Origin: Chaetoderma sp. LZ-2023a
Taxonomy: Eukaryota; Mollusca; Caudofoveata; Chaetodermatida; Chaetodermatidae
DNA: 64,000 nucleotides
Reading direction: 5' to 3'
Assembly (NCBI GenBank): GCA_034401795.1
Contig: CM067374.1
Location: 133,446,300-133,510,299, forward strand
The notes beneath the pieces were generated by a model that ran no database searches, was not told the DNA's origin, and was given only the letters and a program-made list of their open reading frames with translations. This document shows, piece after piece, positions 63,700-64,000 of this stretch (position 1 is its first letter; every line of letters begins with the position of its first letter). The position numbers and the translations under genes are program-made.

Positions 63700-64000
63700 A
63701 ATCCAATCGGTGAGTCAAATATATGATGTCATGAATTATGTTATGTGAAGGATGACGTCAATTAACTAAATAATGTGTGGCATATCTAAGAGCATCATGA
63801 ACGCTTAATAGGCCTATCAAGTTGTACGCATTGTTATGTCTTTACTATTAAATAAACATGCTATGGCACCAACAGAACTCTGTCGAATTTAGTTTCAAAA
63901 TATTCAACAGCTTACCTGTATAGTTTTCTGGAAATTGAGATTCAGGAAGTTCAGGGTTTGATCGATCCCAACACGGACAAACCATTGGAGGAGCTGAGCT
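63700..64000 (+). mobile_element. D-carrying element, cut by window end
   Basis: 'aaatatatgatgtcatgaat', 'ggatgacgtcaattaac', a D right arm (63880-63912), 'gggtttgatcgatcccaaca' and 'ggaggagctgagct' follow the order of 62130-62470. It lies in the intron upstream of the minus-strand terminal exon. Confidence 0.65.

Noticed and set aside
1..64000. tRNA, rRNA or bacterial operon features
   Set aside because: No cloverleaf with matching stems, no rRNA blocks and no ribosome-binding/operon layout were found.

Overview
The window is AT-rich animal DNA, mostly transposon and repeat sequence, with a few scattered cellular exons. Spliced exons with AG/GT borders, AATAAA signals, LINE, SINE, DIRS, hAT-like, piggyBac-like (TTAA) and Tc1-like pieces, and no bacterial gene layout, all point to a metazoan. 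The dispersed families that open TTAGCTCACCTGG and close GGCCTCTTGTT, and the family opening TAGTCCCCTACC, are of a kind I associate with marine invertebrates such as molluscs, lancelets or hemichordates. The species cannot be fixed from the sequence alone.

Cellular genes. (1) A three-exon plus-strand gene (coding 20042-20094, 25541-26505, 28527-28714) encodes a multi-pass membrane protein of about 401 residues resembling the SLC35/triose-phosphate-translocator branch of the drug/metabolite transporter superfamily. The exon phases fit exactly. (2) A minus-strand 3'-terminal exon at 63371-63634 (87 codons plus stop, clean acceptor, AATAAA downstream) belongs to an unidentified gene that continues beyond the right edge. 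(3) A weak candidate internal exon lies at 37617-37687 (+).

Layout. 0-5.6 kb: Tc1/mariner tail, TTAA hairpin elements, diverged repeats and a hAT terminus. 5.66-6.83 kb: LINE 3' end (minus) interrupted by a SINE with an 11-bp target-site duplication. 9.3-11.8 kb: minisatellite and family F repeat. 12-17.7 kb: several palindromes, a tandem array, a large diverged duplication and a decayed coding relic. 18-24.3 kb: three more family F copies and transporter exon 1. 24.7-34.9 kb: transporter exons 2 and 3 embedded in hairpin elements, and a 1.16-kb TA-flanked non-autonomous transposon. 35.3-36.4 kb: a 26-copy 40/43-bp satellite. 37.7-39.6 kb: family F. 39.6-46.3 kb: a near-complete DIRS-type retrotransposon (minus) with inverted terminal repeats and an internal complementary region. 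47.5-51.1 kb: DIRS relic and LINE. 51.1-52.6 kb: family G array. 53.1-60.0 kb: a second DIRS element (minus) with the same architecture and more damage. 60.5-64 kb: more hairpin elements and the minus-strand terminal exon.

The most unusual feature is a pair of hairpin modules. Module A (arms containing CCATTTGCAG..CAAGAGAAGACTATTTTTGAAAAT.. and ..CACTGGAATGACTGGCTCG) and module D (arms containing TTGAATATTTTGAAA..TAATTTGACTG) recur about 18 and 24 times. Each sits inside several element families that have different termini, as though the hairpin rather than the terminal repeats were the shared unit.
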